This document shows, piece after piece, positions 8,669 through 18,594 of a DNA stretch of 64,000 bases. The notes below the pieces were generated by a model. It was not told where the DNA came from. It did not search any database and was given only the letters and a program-made list of their open reading frames with translations. Both the position numbers and the translations under genes were made by a program. Source of the stretch: Streptococcus sp. VT 162 (lineage in GTDB: Bacteria > Bacillota > Bacilli > Lactobacillales > Streptococcaceae). The stretch covers positions 992,001 through 1,056,000 of the forward strand of contig CP007628.2 in assembly GCA_000688775.2 (NCBI GenBank). Direction: 5' to 3'. Each line of letters begins with the position of its first letter. Position 1 is the stretch's first letter.

Positions 8669-9925
8669 TTAGTCCTCGTATAGCGGGAAGGCATCTGTCA
8701 ACGCTTTGACTTCACTTCTCACTTCTTCTAAGACAGCCTTATTTTCTGCATTTTTAAGAGTTTTAATGATGAGTTCAGCCACTTTACGGCTTTCTTCTTC
8801 ACCAAATCCACGTGCAGTGATGGCTGCTGCTCCGATACGAATTCCACTTGTCTTGAATGGTGACAAAGTTTCGTAAGGGATTGAATTTTTATTTAGGGTA
8901 ATATTAACCTCATCCAGCAAGTTTTGAGCAACTTTTCCGTTTTCTACAACCTTAGTCACATCCACTAGGAAGAGGTGATTTTCAGTACCACCTGAGATGA
9001 TACGGAAATCAGGGTCTTGCAAGAAGACTTCAACCATAGCCTTGCTGTTTTTGATAACATTGGCAGCATATTCCTTGAAGGCTGGGTCCAAAACTTCTTT
9101 GAAGGAAACCGCCTTAGCCGCCACAACATGCTCCAAAGGACCACCCTGAATACCAGGGAAAATAGCTGAGTTGATTTTCTTAGCTAGGTCCTCATCATTT
9201 GTCAAAATCAAGCCACCACGTGGTCCACGAAGAGTTTTGTGGGTCGTTGTTGTAGTGATATGAGCGTATGGTACTGGGCTTGGATGAAGTCCAGCTGCCA
9301 CCAAACCAGCGATATGGGCCATATCGACCATAAGCTTAGCCCCAACAGCATCTGCGATTTCACGGAATTTTGAGAAGTCAATAATTTGAGAGTAGGCTGA
9401 AGCACCTGCTACGATTAGTTTAGGTTTTACTTCTTGGGCTTGTTTCAAGATAGCATCAAAGTCCAAAAGTTCCGTTTCAGGATCCACACTATAAGAAACG
9501 AAGTTGTAAGTTTGTCCAGAGAAGCTAACTGGAGCTCCATGGGTCAAGTGTCCACCTGCTGCCAAATCCATTCCCATTACAGTGTCACCAGGCTCAATCA
9601 AAGCCATATATGCTGCACAGTTGGCTTGGCTTCCTGAGTGAGGTTGGACATTGGCGAATTTAGCACCGAAAATTTCTTTTGCACGTTCAATAGCTAGAGT
9701 TTCTACCACGTCTACTACATCGGTTCCACCATAATAACGACGTCCTGGGTAACCCTCGGCATATTTGTTTGTCAAGATAGACCCTTGAGCTGCCATAACA
9801 GCCTTGGAAACCACGTTTTCCGAAGCAATCAACTCGATATTGTTTTGTTGGCGTTCTTCTTCTTTGGCAATAGCATTCCATAGATCAGCATCGTATGCTT
9901 TAAAATCGTCTTTATCAAAAATCAT
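8669..9925 (-). CDS. glyA: serine hydroxymethyltransferase
   Basis: A 418-residue PLP enzyme that interconverts serine and glycine and supplies 5,10-methylene-tetrahydrofolate. Diagnostic motifs are [24 protein letters not shown] and the PLP lysine in [11 protein letters not shown] at about residue 231. Length is normal. It has a strong ribosome-binding site (GGAGAA). It sits in the core operon-like run behind the GNAT gene (49-bp gap). Confidence 0.97.
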   Translation of the reverse strand: MIFDKDDFKAYDADLWNAIAKEEERQQNNIELIASENVVSKAVMAAQGSILTNKYAEGYPGRRYYGGTDVVDVVETLAIERAKEIFGAKFANVQPHSGSQANCAAYMALIEPGDTVMGMDLAAGGHLTHGAPVSFSGQTYNFVSYSVDPETELLDFDAILKQAQEVKPKLIVAGASAYSQIIDFSKFREIADAVGAKLMVDMAHIAGLVAAGLHPSPVPYAHITTTTTHKTLRGPRGGLILTNDEDLAKKINSAIFPGIQGGPLEHVVAAKAVSFKEVLDPAFKEYAANVIKNSKAMVEVFLQDPDFRIISGGTENHLFLVDVTKVVENGKVAQNLLDEVNITLNKNSIPYETLSPFKTSGIRIGAAAITARGFGEEESRKVAELIIKTLKNAENKAVLEEVRSEVKALTDAFPLYED

Positions 9926-9974
9926 AGGTCTTCTCCTTTATAGTGTGACTGGTCCTTTAGTTTAAGAAATTATA

Positions 9975-10406
9975 CTAAAAGATGCGAATAAACCGTTTCT
10001 GCACTTTATCACAAGTATAACCAACTTTTTCATAAAATGCATGAGCTCCCAGACGATGATCAGCAGAGTTTAAGCGGATAAACCCATAACCCCGTCTTTT
10101 TGCTTCTTGATCCAACCCTTGCAGTAAGCTTTTACCGATACCTCGTCCTTGTGCTTGAGGCGAAACTGCTAAGCCTAAAATATTAAATCCTGCTTTGGAA
10201 TAGAGGGATTCATAAACTTCAGCATGGACATATCCAAGTAGGACATGGCTGACCTCATCCTCATAGCCAAGTAGGAAATGATGAGAATCCTGAGACAGTC
10301 TAGCTAGTTGACTAGCTGTGTCCTCTGGACTAAAAGAATAACCCAAAGCCTCTTGGTTAATCTCACATATAGCATTCACATCTGTTTCTTGCAAATCTCT
10401 TAGCAT
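9975..10406 (-). CDS. GNAT family N-acetyltransferase (RimI-like)
   Basis: A 143-residue GNAT domain. LGLAVSPQAQGRGIGKSLL is the acetyl-CoA binding A motif, and SADHRLGAHAFYEKVGY is the B motif. Start ATG 10406 has GGAGG 7 bases upstream; the longer reading frame overlaps tsaC and lacks a site. It lies directly after tsaC and may modify a protein N-terminus or a small molecule. The substrate is unknown. It is not one of the drug-type acetyltransferases. Confidence 0.85.
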   Translation of the reverse strand: MLRDLQETDVNAICEINQEALGYSFSPEDTASQLARLSQDSHHFLLGYEDEVSHVLLGYVHAEVYESLYSKAGFNILGLAVSPQAQGRGIGKSLLQGLDQEAKRRGYGFIRLNSADHRLGAHAFYEKVGYTCDKVQKRFIRIF

Positions 10407-10407
10407 C

Positions 10408-11010
10408 TCATTCCTCCTCAAAAGAAATCTCTGGCAACCGAGCAAGAATATCTTCTCGCTTAATCGCCCCCTGGCGCAAGATTTTCACCTTGTCTCCAGA
10501 CAAATCCAAAATAGTCGAATCCTGTCCAGTTAGAAAAGCGTCGTCCTCCAGACCCAAAACCTCTTGGTCAAAATCCTCTAGAATTTGAGCAAAGGTCACT
10601 CCACTCGCCTGACCCGAGATATTGGCAGACGGCCCAATCAAGGGTCCTGTCTCTCGAATCAAATCCAGTGTAATGGGATAACTCGGCATCCGAAATCCCA
10701 CCGTTGAAAGACCAGAATTGACCCAATAGGGAACTCGGTCATTGGCTTCGAGGATAATGGTCAAGGGACCCGGTAAAAAGGCCTCTACAATTTTTTCTAG
10801 ATAAGTTGGCTGATTCTTTGAAAAGTGCAAGATGTCCTCTAGAGAAGCGACATTAAGATTGAGTGCCTTATCTCTAGGACGACGTTTGAGTTGGTAAACA
10901 TGGTCGACAGCTTTTTCGTCTAAGGCCTTAGCAAAGAGACCATAAACTGTCTCTGTAGGCAAAACAACAGCTCCGCCCTTTTCCAACTCTTGTCTAATCC
11001 TGTCCATCAT
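10408..11010 (-). CDS. tsaC: L-threonylcarbamoyladenylate synthase
   Basis: A 200-residue short-form Sua5/TsaC protein. It makes threonylcarbamoyl-AMP from Thr, bicarbonate and ATP for the t6A37 modification of ANN-decoding tRNAs. Motifs are VLPTETVYGLFAKA, LKRRPRDKALNL and the SANISGQ loop. The start is ATG 11010 (or 11007), overlapping the prmC end; a longer frame runs into prmC and is not family sequence. Its place in the prfA-prmC translation cluster is common in Firmicutes. Confidence 0.92.
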   Translation of the reverse strand: MMDRIRQELEKGGAVVLPTETVYGLFAKALDEKAVDHVYQLKRRPRDKALNLNVASLEDILHFSKNQPTYLEKIVEAFLPGPLTIILEANDRVPYWVNSGLSTVGFRMPSYPITLDLIRETGPLIGPSANISGQASGVTFAQILEDFDQEVLGLEDDAFLTGQDSTILDLSGDKVKILRQGAIKREDILARLPEISFEEE

Positions 11011-11830
11011 CAACCACAACCATCCTATCTTGACCAAATTGGTCCTTGAGTGTTCGTACCCGTTTTTCAGGAAGATGTTTCCTAAAAAGCGCAGGAACAC
11101 TTTGACCTTGCTTGTATCCAATTTCAAGGTAAATCTTACCACCATCTGTGAGATAGTCTTTTGCATCTTCCGCAATTCTGCGGTAAATAGCTAGGCCATC
11201 CTCATCTGCAAAGAGAGCTAGATGAGGTTCTGAATGCAAAACATTCAAACCAACCTCTGACTCATCTTCACGAGAGATATAGGGTGGATTGGATACAATT
11301 ATATCATATTTTTCAGAAATTTCTGCAAAACAATCAGATTTTTTAAAAAATATATTAAGATTTTGATTTTTAGCATTCTCTGATGCAAGCTCTAAGGCGG
11401 CTTGGGAAATATCTGCTGCTGTTACTGACCAATCTGGTCTGTTTTTTGCTAATGCAAGAGCTATGGCACCACTTCCAGTCCCGATATCTAGAATATTAAG
11501 ACTTTCCTCAGGATTTTCTGTGAGGATAAGTTCCACCAACTCTTCTGTTTCTGGACGAGGAATCAAAACTCGCTCATCCACTTTTAACTGCATTCCAAAG
11601 AAATCTGCCTGTCCGATGATATACTGAGCTGGTTTGTGAGTTGCTAACTGCTGGAAAATTCCTTTAACAAAAACTTCTTCCTCTTCCGTTACTTCCTGTT
11701 GAAGGGTAAAAACAAAGTCCGTAAAAGAGAGATTTTTCAGGCTACGATAGACAAAAGAGAGGCTTTCAGCTTCCTCTCCTTGTCTTATCAACTCTACTTC
11801 AAAATCTGAAAATAATTGAGCTAATTTCAT
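10994..11830 (-). CDS. prmC: peptide chain release factor N5-glutamine methyltransferase
   Basis: A 278-residue SAM methyltransferase that modifies the Gln of the GGQ motif in release factors. ILDIGTGSGAIALALA binds SAM, and NPPY in VSNPPYIS is the catalytic signature. Its ATG overlaps the prfA stop by one base, coupling it to its substrate's gene. The gene is also called hemK. Confidence 0.96.
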   Translation of the reverse strand: MKLAQLFSDFEVELIRQGEEAESLSFVYRSLKNLSFTDFVFTLQQEVTEEEEVFVKGIFQQLATHKPAQYIIGQADFFGMQLKVDERVLIPRPETEELVELILTENPEESLNILDIGTGSGAIALALAKNRPDWSVTAADISQAALELASENAKNQNLNIFFKKSDCFAEISEKYDIIVSNPPYISREDESEVGLNVLHSEPHLALFADEDGLAIYRRIAEDAKDYLTDGGKIYLEIGYKQGQSVPALFRKHLPEKRVRTLKDQFGQDRMVVVDDGQD

Positions 11831-12909
11831 TATTTGTTTAATTCTTCTAATTTTTGTGTTTGGTCATAAAGAACCAAGGCATCCACAACTTCATCCAATT
11901 TACCAGACAAAATGGTATCTAGTTTTTGGAGGGTCAAGCCGATACGGTGGTCTGTGACACGGTTTTGTGGGAAATTGTAAGTACGGATGCGCTCTGAACG
12001 ATCCCCAGTACCGATAGTAGACTTACGCTCAGCGTCTTGTTCATCTTGAGCAATCTGAGCAAAATGGTCAGCAACACGCGCACGGATGATTTTCATGGCT
12101 TTCTCACGGTTCTTCTGCTGGGTACGTTCTTCCTGCATTTCAACCTTGATATTGGTTGGCAAGTGAACGATACGCACGGCAGTTGCAACCTTATTGACGT
12201 TCTGTCCACCAGCACCAGATGCGTGGTAAATGTCAACACGAAGGTCTTTTGGATCAATATCGTATTCTACTTCTTCCACTTCAGGCATGACAAGGACTGT
12301 GGCAGTTGAGGTATGAACACGGCCTTGGCTTTCTGTCACAGGGACACGTTGAACACGGTGGGCACCTGATTCGTACTTGAGTTTAGAGTATACAGATTGA
12401 CCCGAAACCATGGCAACCACCTCCTTGAAACCACCCACACCGTTCATAGAAGCTTCCATGACTTCAAAGCGCCAGCCTTGGGCTTCCGCATACTTTTGGT
12501 ACATAGTTAGCAAATCTCCAGCGAAGAGCGCTGCTTCGTCTCCACCAGCAGCTCCACGGATTTCAAGGATGATGTTCTTATCATCGTTTGGATCCTTTGG
12601 AAGGAGCAAGATTTTGAGTTTTTCTTCGTATTCTTCTTTTTCAGCCTTGGCATCTTTGAGTTCTTGCTTGGCCATTTCCTCCAAGTCCGCATCTCCACCT
12701 GATTCCTTAATCATTTCTTCAGCATCGACGATGTTTTGAAGGACTTGTTTGTACTCACGGTAGGCTGTTACTGTGTCACGAGTGGAAGCTTCTTCTTTGG
12801 ACAATTCCATGAAACGTTTGGTATCAGATACCACATCAGGGTCACTGAGCAATTCTCCTAATTCTTCATATCGGTCTTCTACAGCTTGTAGTTGATCATA
12901 GATGTTCAT
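11830..12909 (-). CDS. prfA: peptide chain release factor 1
   Basis: A 359-residue class I release factor for UAA/UAG. The peptidyl-transferase motif GGQ is in [11 protein letters not shown], and the domain order and length are normal. Its start overlaps the tdk stop (ATGA). Confidence 0.97.
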   Translation of the reverse strand: MNIYDQLQAVEDRYEELGELLSDPDVVSDTKRFMELSKEEASTRDTVTAYREYKQVLQNIVDAEEMIKESGGDADLEEMAKQELKDAKAEKEEYEEKLKILLLPKDPNDDKNIILEIRGAAGGDEAALFAGDLLTMYQKYAEAQGWRFEVMEASMNGVGGFKEVVAMVSGQSVYSKLKYESGAHRVQRVPVTESQGRVHTSTATVLVMPEVEEVEYDIDPKDLRVDIYHASGAGGQNVNKVATAVRIVHLPTNIKVEMQEERTQQKNREKAMKIIRARVADHFAQIAQDEQDAERKSTIGTGDRSERIRTYNFPQNRVTDHRIGLTLQKLDTILSGKLDEVVDALVLYDQTQKLEELNK

Positions 12910-13496
12910 TTTTCCTCATTCTCCTTATTGATTTCAGGGGCAAAATAATGTTTACGGCAGACTGAGATATAGGTTTCATTGCCACCGATTTGAATTTGTT
13001 CACCATCATAGACTGGCACACCATCGTGCGTACGCAACACCATAGTCGCCTTTTTCTTACAGTACTGACAAATGGTCTTGATTTCGTCAATCTTGTCTGC
13101 TAAGAGCAAGAGGTATTTGGAACCTTCGAACAATTCATTGCGAAAGTCATTCTTCAAACCAAAAGCCATGACAGGTATGTCTAGCTCGTCCACAACACGA
13201 GCTAGGTCGTAAACATGGTGACGCTTGAGAAACTGGGCCTCATCGACCAACACACAGTAAGGTTTTTCAGGTAAGTCTCGGATATAGCCAAAGATATCTG
13301 TCGTTTCCTCAATCGCAATGGCTGGGCGTTTCATGCCGATTCGACTCGACACATAGCCAACACCGTCACGCGTATCCAGAGCCGAAGTCATAATCACAAC
13401 TCCCTTTCCTTGCTCCTCGTAGTTATAGGCCACCTTGAGAATCTCAATCGTCTTACCAGAGTTCATGGTCCCATAACGATAATACAACTGTGCCAT
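12906..13496 (-). CDS. tdk: thymidine kinase
   Basis: A 196-residue type II thymidine kinase. The P-loop is GTMNSGKT at about 9-16, the catalytic Glu is in LVDEAQFL, and a zinc ribbon is formed by CQYC and the later CRKH. It phosphorylates thymidine in the salvage pathway. It is the first gene of the minus-strand run tdk-prfA-prmC-tsaC-GNAT-glyA-NA37-pvaA. Confidence 0.96.
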   Translation of the reverse strand: MAQLYYRYGTMNSGKTIEILKVAYNYEEQGKGVVIMTSALDTRDGVGYVSSRIGMKRPAIAIEETTDIFGYIRDLPEKPYCVLVDEAQFLKRHHVYDLARVVDELDIPVMAFGLKNDFRNELFEGSKYLLLLADKIDEIKTICQYCKKKATMVLRTHDGVPVYDGEQIQIGGNETYISVCRKHYFAPEINKENEEK

Positions 13497-13537
13497 GCTT
13501 CTATTTCACGTCCATTTCTAAATTTTTGCTACATTCT

Positions 13538-13566
13538 AGTATATCATAATTTTCTGAAGCTTTAAA
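13538..13566 (-). promoter_or_regulatory. tdk promoter
   Basis: Minus strand TTTAAA, 17 bp, TATACT with an upstream TG, about 40 bp before the tdk start. Confidence 0.6.
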
Positions 13567-13618
13567 CGGCAAAATGTGGTAAAATAGAAGAAATCAAAAA
13601 CTAGCGGAGGAAGCTATT

Positions 13619-13801
13619 ATGCCATTTGTACGCATCGATTTATTTGAAGGTCGCACGCTCGAGCAAAAGAAAGCTCTTGCTAAGGAAGTAACGGAAGCTG
13701 TTGTCCGTAACACTGGAGCCCCTCAATCAGCCGTTCATGTCATCATCAACGACATGCCAGAAGGAACCTACTTTCCTCAAGGAGAAATGCGCACCAAATA
13801 A
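13619..13801 (+). CDS. 4-oxalocrotonate tautomerase-like protein
   Basis: A 60-residue tautomerase-superfamily subunit. Pro directly after the initiator Met (MPFVRIDL) is the catalytic base once Met is removed, and EGRTLEQKKALAKEVTEAV is typical of the family. These proteins usually form hexamers. The cellular substrate in streptococci is unknown. It has a GGAGG site 8 bases upstream and a terminator at 13806-13832. Confidence 0.88.
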   Translation: MPFVRIDLFEGRTLEQKKALAKEVTEAVVRNTGAPQSAVHVIINDMPEGTYFPQGEMRTK

Positions 13802-13805
13802 ACCA

Positions 13806-13832
13806 GCTTAAGCAGAATTGCTTAGGCTTTTT
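13806..13832 (+). terminator. terminator after the tautomerase gene
   Basis: GC-T-TAAGCA / TGCTTA-G-GC arms with loop GAAT, followed by TTTTT. Confidence 0.75.
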
Positions 13833-13852
13833 CAATCTCCAAGTAGCATCCA

Positions 13853-13881
13853 TTGAAGAAATAGTCTAATTTTGTTACAAT
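13853..13881 (+). promoter_or_regulatory. mnmE promoter
   Basis: TTGAAG, 17 bp, TACAAT, about 50 bp before the mnmE start. Confidence 0.75.
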
Positions 13882-13935
13882 TTGAAGAGATGCTTGGATA
13901 CATATCCAAAGAAAAGAAATACAAAAGGAATTAGT

Positions 13936-15309
13936 ATGATTACACGTGAATTTGATACCATCGCTGCTATCTCTACTCCACTAGGTGAAGGAGCCATTGG
14001 TATTGTCCGCCTGAGCGGAACAGATAGTTTTGCTATTGCCCAAAAGATTTTTAAAGGAAAAGACTTGAGCAAGGTTGCAAGCCATACTCTCAACTACGGA
14101 CATATCGCTGACCCTCAAACTGGTAAGGTCATGGACGAGGTTATGGTTGGAGCTATGAAGTCTCCAAAGACCTTCACTCGTGAGGATATTATCGAGATTA
14201 ACACTCACGGTGGGATTGCGGTAACCAATGAGATTCTCCAGTTAGCTATCCGTGAAGGAGCTCGATTGGCTGAACCTGGTGAATTTACCAAGCGCGCCTT
14301 TCTAAACGGTCGTGTAGATTTGACACAGGCTGAAGCGGTGATGGACATCATCCGCGCCAAGACAGACAAGGCCATGAATATTGCAGTCAAACAATTGGAC
14401 GGTTCTCTTTCTGACCTCATTAATAATACTCGCCAAGAAATCCTCAATACACTTGCCCAAGTTGAGGTCAATATCGACTATCCTGAGTATGACGATGTTG
14501 AGGAAGCTACTACTGCAGTCGTCCGTGAGAAAACTATGGAGTTTGAGCAATTGCTAACCAATCTCCTTAGAACAGCTCGTCGTGGTAAAATCCTTCGTGA
14601 GGGAATTTCAACTGCTATCATCGGACGTCCCAACGTTGGGAAATCGAGCCTCCTCAACAACCTCTTGCGTGAGGACAAGGCCATCGTTACAGACATCGCT
14701 GGTACGACACGAGATGTTATCGAAGAATACGTCAACATCAATGGTGTTCCTCTCAAATTGATTGATACAGCTGGTATTCGAGAAACAGATGATATCGTGG
14801 AGCAGATCGGTGTTGAGCGTTCGAGAAAAGCCCTCAAGGAAGCTGACTTGGTACTACTAGTATTAAATGCCAGTGAGCCACTGACCTCCCAAGATCGCCA
14901 ACTATTAGAAATCAGCCAAGATACCAACCGCATTATTCTGCTTAACAAAACTGATCTGCCTGAAGCGATTGAAACTTCGGAACTACCTGAAGATGTCATC
15001 CGTATTTCAGTTCTTAAAAACCAAAACATCGATAAGATTGAAGAGCGCATCAACAATCTCTTCTTTGAAAATGCTGGTTTGGTCGAGCAAGATGCTACTT
15101 ACCTATCTAATGCCCGTCATATTTCCTTGATTGAAAAGGCCGTTGAAAGCTTACAAGCTGTTAATGAAGGGCTGGAACTGGGGATGCCAGTTGATTTGCT
15201 TCAAGTTGACTTGACCCGTACTTGGGAAATTCTCGGAGAAATCACTGGAGATGCCGCACCTGATGAACTCATCACCCAACTCTTTAGCCAATTCTGTTTA
15301 GGAAAATAA
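13936..15309 (+). CDS. mnmE: tRNA modification GTPase MnmE
   Basis: A 457-residue protein that, with MnmG, installs the (carboxymethyl)aminomethyl group at U34 of certain tRNAs. It has an N-terminal folate-binding domain, a helical domain and an inserted G domain: GRPNVGKS (P-loop), [13 protein letters not shown] and NKTD. It ends FCLGK with the conserved Cys. Start ATG 13936 follows AAAGGA; the upstream extension to 13882 begins at the -10 element and is not coding. Confidence 0.96.
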   Translation: MITREFDTIAAISTPLGEGAIGIVRLSGTDSFAIAQKIFKGKDLSKVASHTLNYGHIADPQTGKVMDEVMVGAMKSPKTFTREDIIEINTHGGIAVTNEILQLAIREGARLAEPGEFTKRAFLNGRVDLTQAEAVMDIIRAKTDKAMNIAVKQLDGSLSDLINNTRQEILNTLAQVEVNIDYPEYDDVEEATTAVVREKTMEFEQLLTNLLRTARRGKILREGISTAIIGRPNVGKSSLLNNLLREDKAIVTDIAGTTRDVIEEYVNINGVPLKLIDTAGIRETDDIVEQIGVERSRKALKEADLVLLVLNASEPLTSQDRQLLEISQDTNRIILLNKTDLPEAIETSELPEDVIRISVLKNQNIDKIEERINNLFFENAGLVEQDATYLSNARHISLIEKAVESLQAVNEGLELGMPVDLLQVDLTRTWEILGEITGDAAPDELITQLFSQFCLGK

Positions 15310-15310
15310 G

Positions 15311-15347
15311 AAAAATCCATGATCCTTCTTGCGGTCATGGATTTTAT
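15311..15347. terminator. bidirectional terminator between mnmE and dapA
   Basis: AAAATCCATGA and TCATGGATTTT arms serve both convergent genes. Confidence 0.8.
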
Positions 15348-15355
15348 TGTCTTTA

Positions 15356-16291
15356 TTAGTAATCTGGTCTAAGGACACCTGTTACAGTTGCCTTAGTTGC
15401 TTCGTAGTCGCCATCTACGACAACTTTGATAATGCGTTTAGCATCTTCTTCTGGTGCTGGAACTAGAGGTAATCGAGTTGGTCCAGCTTCGAATCCCATA
15501 TAGTTAAGGACCGCCTTAACTGGAGCAGGACTTGGATAAGAGAAGAGGGCATTGACTTTAGGAATGAATTTACGCTGAATAGCTGCAGCTTTCTTCATAT
15601 CGCTTTCTGCAATGGCAGTAAACATCTCGTGCATCTCATCTCCATTTGTATGGGAGGCAACAGAAATAACCCCATCCGCACCAAGGTTCATGGCATGGAA
15701 GGCATCTCCATCTTCACCTGTATAAATCAAGAACTCTTCTGGCTTGTGCTCAATCAAGTAAGCCATATTAGCCAAGCTGGTACATTCTTTAACACCGATG
15801 ATATTTGGGTGGTCAGCCAAGCGAAGCATGGTTTCTGGAGTTAATTCAACAACTACACGCCCTGGAATGTTATAAATGATAATAGGTAAATCTGATGCAT
15901 CTGCAATAGCTTTAAAGTGCTGATACATGCCTTCTTGAGAAGGTTTGTTGTAGTATGGTACGATCGCAAGTCCAGCAGCGAAGCCACCAAAGTCTGCTAC
16001 TTCTTTGACAAACTCGATCGAGTCACGTGTATCATTGGTACCTACACCCGCAATCAAAGGAACACGTCCATTAACAATCTTTTGTACAGCCGCAAAGAGT
16101 TCCAACTCCTCATCGTGGGTCAAGGTCGGACTCTCAGCAGTCGTTCCAGCTAGAAGAATGCCGTCTGTGTGATGGGCCAATAAATGCTCAATCAAGGCTG
16201 GAATGGCATCAAAGTTGATGGAGCCATCCTCATGGAAAGGGGTAATAAAGGCCGTGATGATTTTACACTCTTTTAAATCTTGATAAGACAT
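15356..16291 (-). CDS. dapA: 4-hydroxy-tetrahydrodipicolinate synthase
   Basis: A 311-residue TIM-barrel aldolase that condenses pyruvate with aspartate semialdehyde in lysine/diaminopimelate synthesis. [17 protein letters not shown] and the Schiff-base Lys in GVKECT are in place. ATG 16291 is used because GAGAGG lies upstream; a GTG three codons earlier is less likely. It follows asd by 56 bp, so the two pathway steps are co-transcribed. Confidence 0.95.
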   Translation of the reverse strand: MSYQDLKECKIITAFITPFHEDGSINFDAIPALIEHLLAHHTDGILLAGTTAESPTLTHDEELELFAAVQKIVNGRVPLIAGVGTNDTRDSIEFVKEVADFGGFAAGLAIVPYYNKPSQEGMYQHFKAIADASDLPIIIYNIPGRVVVELTPETMLRLADHPNIIGVKECTSLANMAYLIEHKPEEFLIYTGEDGDAFHAMNLGADGVISVASHTNGDEMHEMFTAIAESDMKKAAAIQRKFIPKVNALFSYPSPAPVKAVLNYMGFEAGPTRLPLVPAPEEDAKRIIKVVVDGDYEATKATVTGVLRPDY

Positions 16292-16347
16292 GAGAAACAC
16301 CTCTCTATTTCAAAGAAGGAGTTCATCTGAACTCCTAAACGATATGA

Positions 16348-17424
16348 CTATTTTAATTCAAATTTCAACTCAGCTGTTGGACGAACCAATCCACGTTCAT
16401 GAAGCGTTTCTGCAATCTGAACTGAGTTCCAGGCAGCACCTTTGAGAAGGTTATCTGAAACAACCCACATGTGGATTCCTTTTTCTGCATCCAAGTCTTT
16501 ACGGATACGACCAACAAAGGTATCACGTGAACCAACTGCATTGATGGCTTGTGGATAGATTTGATGAGCTACATCATCTTCAAGAACTGCACCTGGGAAG
16601 GCTGCGATAGCTGCTTTCACTTCTTCGATTGGGGCCACTTCTTTTGTTTCGATATAAACTGACTCAGAGTGAGCTGATAAGACTGGAATACGAACACATG
16701 TTGCAGACACTGCGATGCTGTCATCTTCCATGATTTTCTTCGTTTCCTTGGTCATCTTCATCTCTTCGTAAGTGTAATCATTGTCTGTGAAGACATCGAT
16801 TTGCGGAAGAGCGTTAAAGGCGATAGGATAGTGTTTCTTGTCACCACCTGAAGGCAAGATTTCCGCATGCAAATCACGTGGATTCACACCATCATTCAAG
16901 ACTTCACGAAGTTCACGTTGTGTTTCAAGAATCGCTCCCATACCTGCACCAGAGACTGCTTGGTAAGTTGAAACGATGATACGATCCAAGCCCCATGTTT
17001 GACGAACAGGCTCAAGAGCCACCATCATTTGGATTGTTGAACAGTTAGGGCAGGCAATGATTCCGTTGTGGGCATCAAGTGCATGAGCATTGACCTCTGG
17101 AACAACCAAAGGAACATCTGGATTTTGACGGAAATAAGATGTGTTATCTACTACTACTGCCCCAGCTTGAACTGCGTATGGTGCATACTTAGCTGATGTC
17201 GAACCACCTGCTGAGAAGAGTGCAATATCAACACCCTCAAAGGCTGTCTCAGTTGTTTCTTCAATCGTAATATCTTGGTCTTTAAATTTCAAAGTTTTGC
17301 CTGCTGAACGTGCAGAAGCAAGGTAACGAATTTTATCGATTGGAAGTGTTGATTCTTCCAACATTTTTATCATCTGAGCTCCGACAGCACCTGTCGCGCC
17401 GACTACAGCAACTGTATATCCCAT
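16348..17424 (-). CDS. asd: aspartate-semialdehyde dehydrogenase
   Basis: A 358-residue NADP enzyme that reduces aspartyl phosphate at the entry to Lys, Thr and Met synthesis. [12 protein letters not shown] binds NADP. The nucleophile Cys is in CPNCSTIQM, and later motifs are complete. It heads the asd-dapA pair. It has its own promoter (17470-17497), lying downstream of the terminator of the asd-motif RNA. Confidence 0.95.
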   Translation of the reverse strand: MGYTVAVVGATGAVGAQMIKMLEESTLPIDKIRYLASARSAGKTLKFKDQDITIEETTETAFEGVDIALFSAGGSTSAKYAPYAVQAGAVVVDNTSYFRQNPDVPLVVPEVNAHALDAHNGIIACPNCSTIQMMVALEPVRQTWGLDRIIVSTYQAVSGAGMGAILETQRELREVLNDGVNPRDLHAEILPSGGDKKHYPIAFNALPQIDVFTDNDYTYEEMKMTKETKKIMEDDSIAVSATCVRIPVLSAHSESVYIETKEVAPIEEVKAAIAAFPGAVLEDDVAHQIYPQAINAVGSRDTFVGRIRKDLDAEKGIHMWVVSDNLLKGAAWNSVQIAETLHERGLVRPTAELKFELK

Positions 17425-17469
17425 AAATAACCTCTTTCGGAATTTTCTAAAAATTTCTATAATAGATGT

Positions 17470-17497
17470 ATTATACTACTTTTTCCAGAAATTGAAA
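17470..17497 (-). promoter_or_regulatory. asd promoter
   Basis: Minus strand TTTCAA, 16 bp, TATAAT, about 45 bp before the start codon. Confidence 0.65.
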
Positions 17498-17527
17498 AGC
17501 ATTTTTGGGTTATATTTTCTGAAAATT

Positions 17528-17668
17528 AAAAATCCCTAGTCATTGACCAGGGACTAAGAGGCATCTTCATGTGATGAGCAGGTTCACACAACTCATCAAG
17601 GTCCGCTCCTGCGTTATGACCTCCTTATGCTCAATAGCAGTCCGAAGACTGCCTATCGACTCATCGCA
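17528..17668 (-). ncRNA. asd RNA motif (candidate RF01732), small RNA
   Basis: A GC-rich, strongly structured stretch of about 140 nt lies upstream of asd. It has several hairpins (for example GGCAGTC-TTCG-GACTGCT) and ends in TCCCTGGTCA / TGACTAGGGA plus a T run at 17528-17532. A near-consensus promoter lies at 17675-17703. Position and organism fit the asd motif described by comparative genomics in Streptococcus, but I cannot run a covariance search. The intrinsic terminator and the separate asd promoter make an independent small RNA more likely than a simple leader. Confidence 0.75.
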
Positions 17669-17674
17669 TCTACT

Positions 17675-17703
17675 ATTCTACTAGATAGAGTCACTTTTGT
17701 CAA
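17675..17703 (-). promoter_or_regulatory. promoter of the asd-motif RNA
   Basis: Minus strand TTGACA, 17 bp, TAGAAT. Confidence 0.8.
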
Positions 17704-17740
17704 CATCCAAAACTCTTGGGCTTCATTTTCATAGAGGTAT

Positions 17741-17765
17741 AAGAAAAGCCTTGGTCTCCCAAGGT
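17741..17765 (-). terminator. terminator after tRNA-Thr
   Basis: Minus strand CCTTGG-GAGA-CCAAGG followed by CTTTTCTT. Confidence 0.7.
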
Positions 17766-17781
17766 CATTTTGTTTCTATCA

Positions 17782-17854
17782 TGCTAATTGCCGGGATTGA
17801 ACCGGCGACCTCATCCTTACCATGGATGCGCTCTGCCAACTGAGCTAAATCAGC
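17782..17854 (-). tRNA. tRNA-Thr (anticodon GGU)
   Basis: A 73-nt cloverleaf. The acceptor GCTGATT pairs with AATTAGC (one G-U), the D arm is GCTC/GAGC, and the anticodon stem CATCC/GGATG holds the loop ATGGTAA (anticodon GGT). The T arm is GCCGG-TTCAATC-CCGGC, with discriminator A. CCA is not encoded. Its own promoter and terminator flank it. Confidence 0.95.
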
Positions 17855-17864
17855 TTACCTAAAA

Positions 17865-17893
17865 AGTATACTATAGTTCTATGTTCTTGTCAA
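17865..17893 (-). promoter_or_regulatory. tRNA-Thr promoter
   Basis: Minus strand TTGACA, 17 bp, TATACT, ending 11 bases before the tRNA. Confidence 0.8.
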
Positions 17894-17918
17894 GCGCTCT
17901 CTTTTAATTTTATGGAAT

Positions 17919-17950
17919 GAAAAAAGCTAGATTTAGCAAGAATCTAGCTT
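17919..17950 (-). terminator. terminator after queT
   Basis: Minus strand AAGCTAGATT / AATCTAGCTT arms followed by TTTT. Confidence 0.8.
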
Positions 17951-17959
17951 ATAAACTTC

Positions 17960-18472
17960 TTATTTTGTTAGATCGATTCGCTGTCCCAATTTACCAATCA
18001 AAATCGCTCCCACTATAAGTGATGCAAACTCACCAATTCCAGTAGAGAACCATGTGAAGAAGAAGGGAGCTTCTGTCAAGATATGGAGTTCAGCTGCAAT
18101 GGTAATCATTGAAATGGAGAAGAGGATTGAAAAGAAGAAATGATCTTTTCGAATCAATCCGTTAAAGAGGTAATCTTTGCTGTATTTTGCAAAGAGCAAT
18201 ACCCCTAGACTAAGGAAAACTAGGGTAGAACCTCCACCGACAAAGACATCTATTAGGCCAAAACTACTAAATAAATTAGCAATCATACATCCAATTGTCA
18301 CACCGATGATATATTTAGGGTTGTAAAAGGCCAAGAAATTCAACATTTCTGAAATACGGAACTGATACGCCCCAAAACTAAGAACATTGATTGGTGGCGT
18401 AATAGTCAAAACTACATAAATAGCAGCAACAATGGCAATATCTGCCATGTCACGAACAGTTAATTTTTTCAT
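17960..18472 (-). CDS. queT: queuosine precursor ECF transporter, QueT
   Basis: A 170-residue membrane protein of the QueT (COG4708) substrate-binding subunits of energy-coupling-factor transporters. It has about five hydrophobic segments and the typical GAYQFRISEMLNFLAFYNP and FVGGGST stretches. It would import preQ1/preQ0 with a shared EcfA/EcfT module not present here. Start ATG 18472 lies after AAAGGAG, which is the regulated ribosome-binding site of the riboswitch just upstream. Confidence 0.9.
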   Translation of the reverse strand: MKKLTVRDMADIAIVAAIYVVLTITPPINVLSFGAYQFRISEMLNFLAFYNPKYIIGVTIGCMIANLFSSFGLIDVFVGGGSTLVFLSLGVLLFAKYSKDYLFNGLIRKDHFFFSILFSISMITIAAELHILTEAPFFFTWFSTGIGEFASLIVGAILIGKLGQRIDLTK

Positions 18473-18473
18473 G

Positions 18474-18536
18474 TTTTCTCCTTTGGCGGTTTCCCGCGTA
18501 AAATATGCTTGGTGAAAGAAGCTAAGCACCAAGGGT
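18474..18536 (-). promoter_or_regulatory. preQ1-II riboswitch
   Basis: The queT leader reads CTTGGTGCTTAGCTTCTTTC, then ACCAAGCATATTT, then ACGCGGGAAACCGCCAAAGG. P2 (CTTGGTG/CACCAAG) and the small GCGG-GAAA-CCGC hairpin before the Shine-Dalgarno are those of the preQ1-II (COG4708) class. Ligand binding would hide the ribosome-binding site. Confidence 0.9.
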
Positions 18537-18555
18537 TGAGGTTATCAACCTTACT

Positions 18556-18588
18556 AGTATAGCACATTAGCCCGCTTTATGCTATACT
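18556..18588. promoter_or_regulatory. divergent queT/gtrA promoters on an inverted repeat
   Basis: AGTATAGCA (18556-18564) and TGCTATACT (18580-18588) are perfect inverted repeats. Each is an extended -10 (TGCTATACT), one firing left to queT and one right to gtrA. The rightward start site would fall at about 18595, on the gtrA ATG. Confidence 0.65.
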
Positions 18589-18594
18589 AAAATC

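Noticed and set aside
14478..15056. 192-codon open frame antisense to mnmE
   Set aside because: Serine-rich shadow of the conserved G domain of mnmE.
17528..17703. Lysine riboswitch or T-box upstream of asd
   Set aside because: The lysine-aptamer core and the T-box AGGGTGGNACCGCG motif are absent; the asd RNA motif explains position and structure better.
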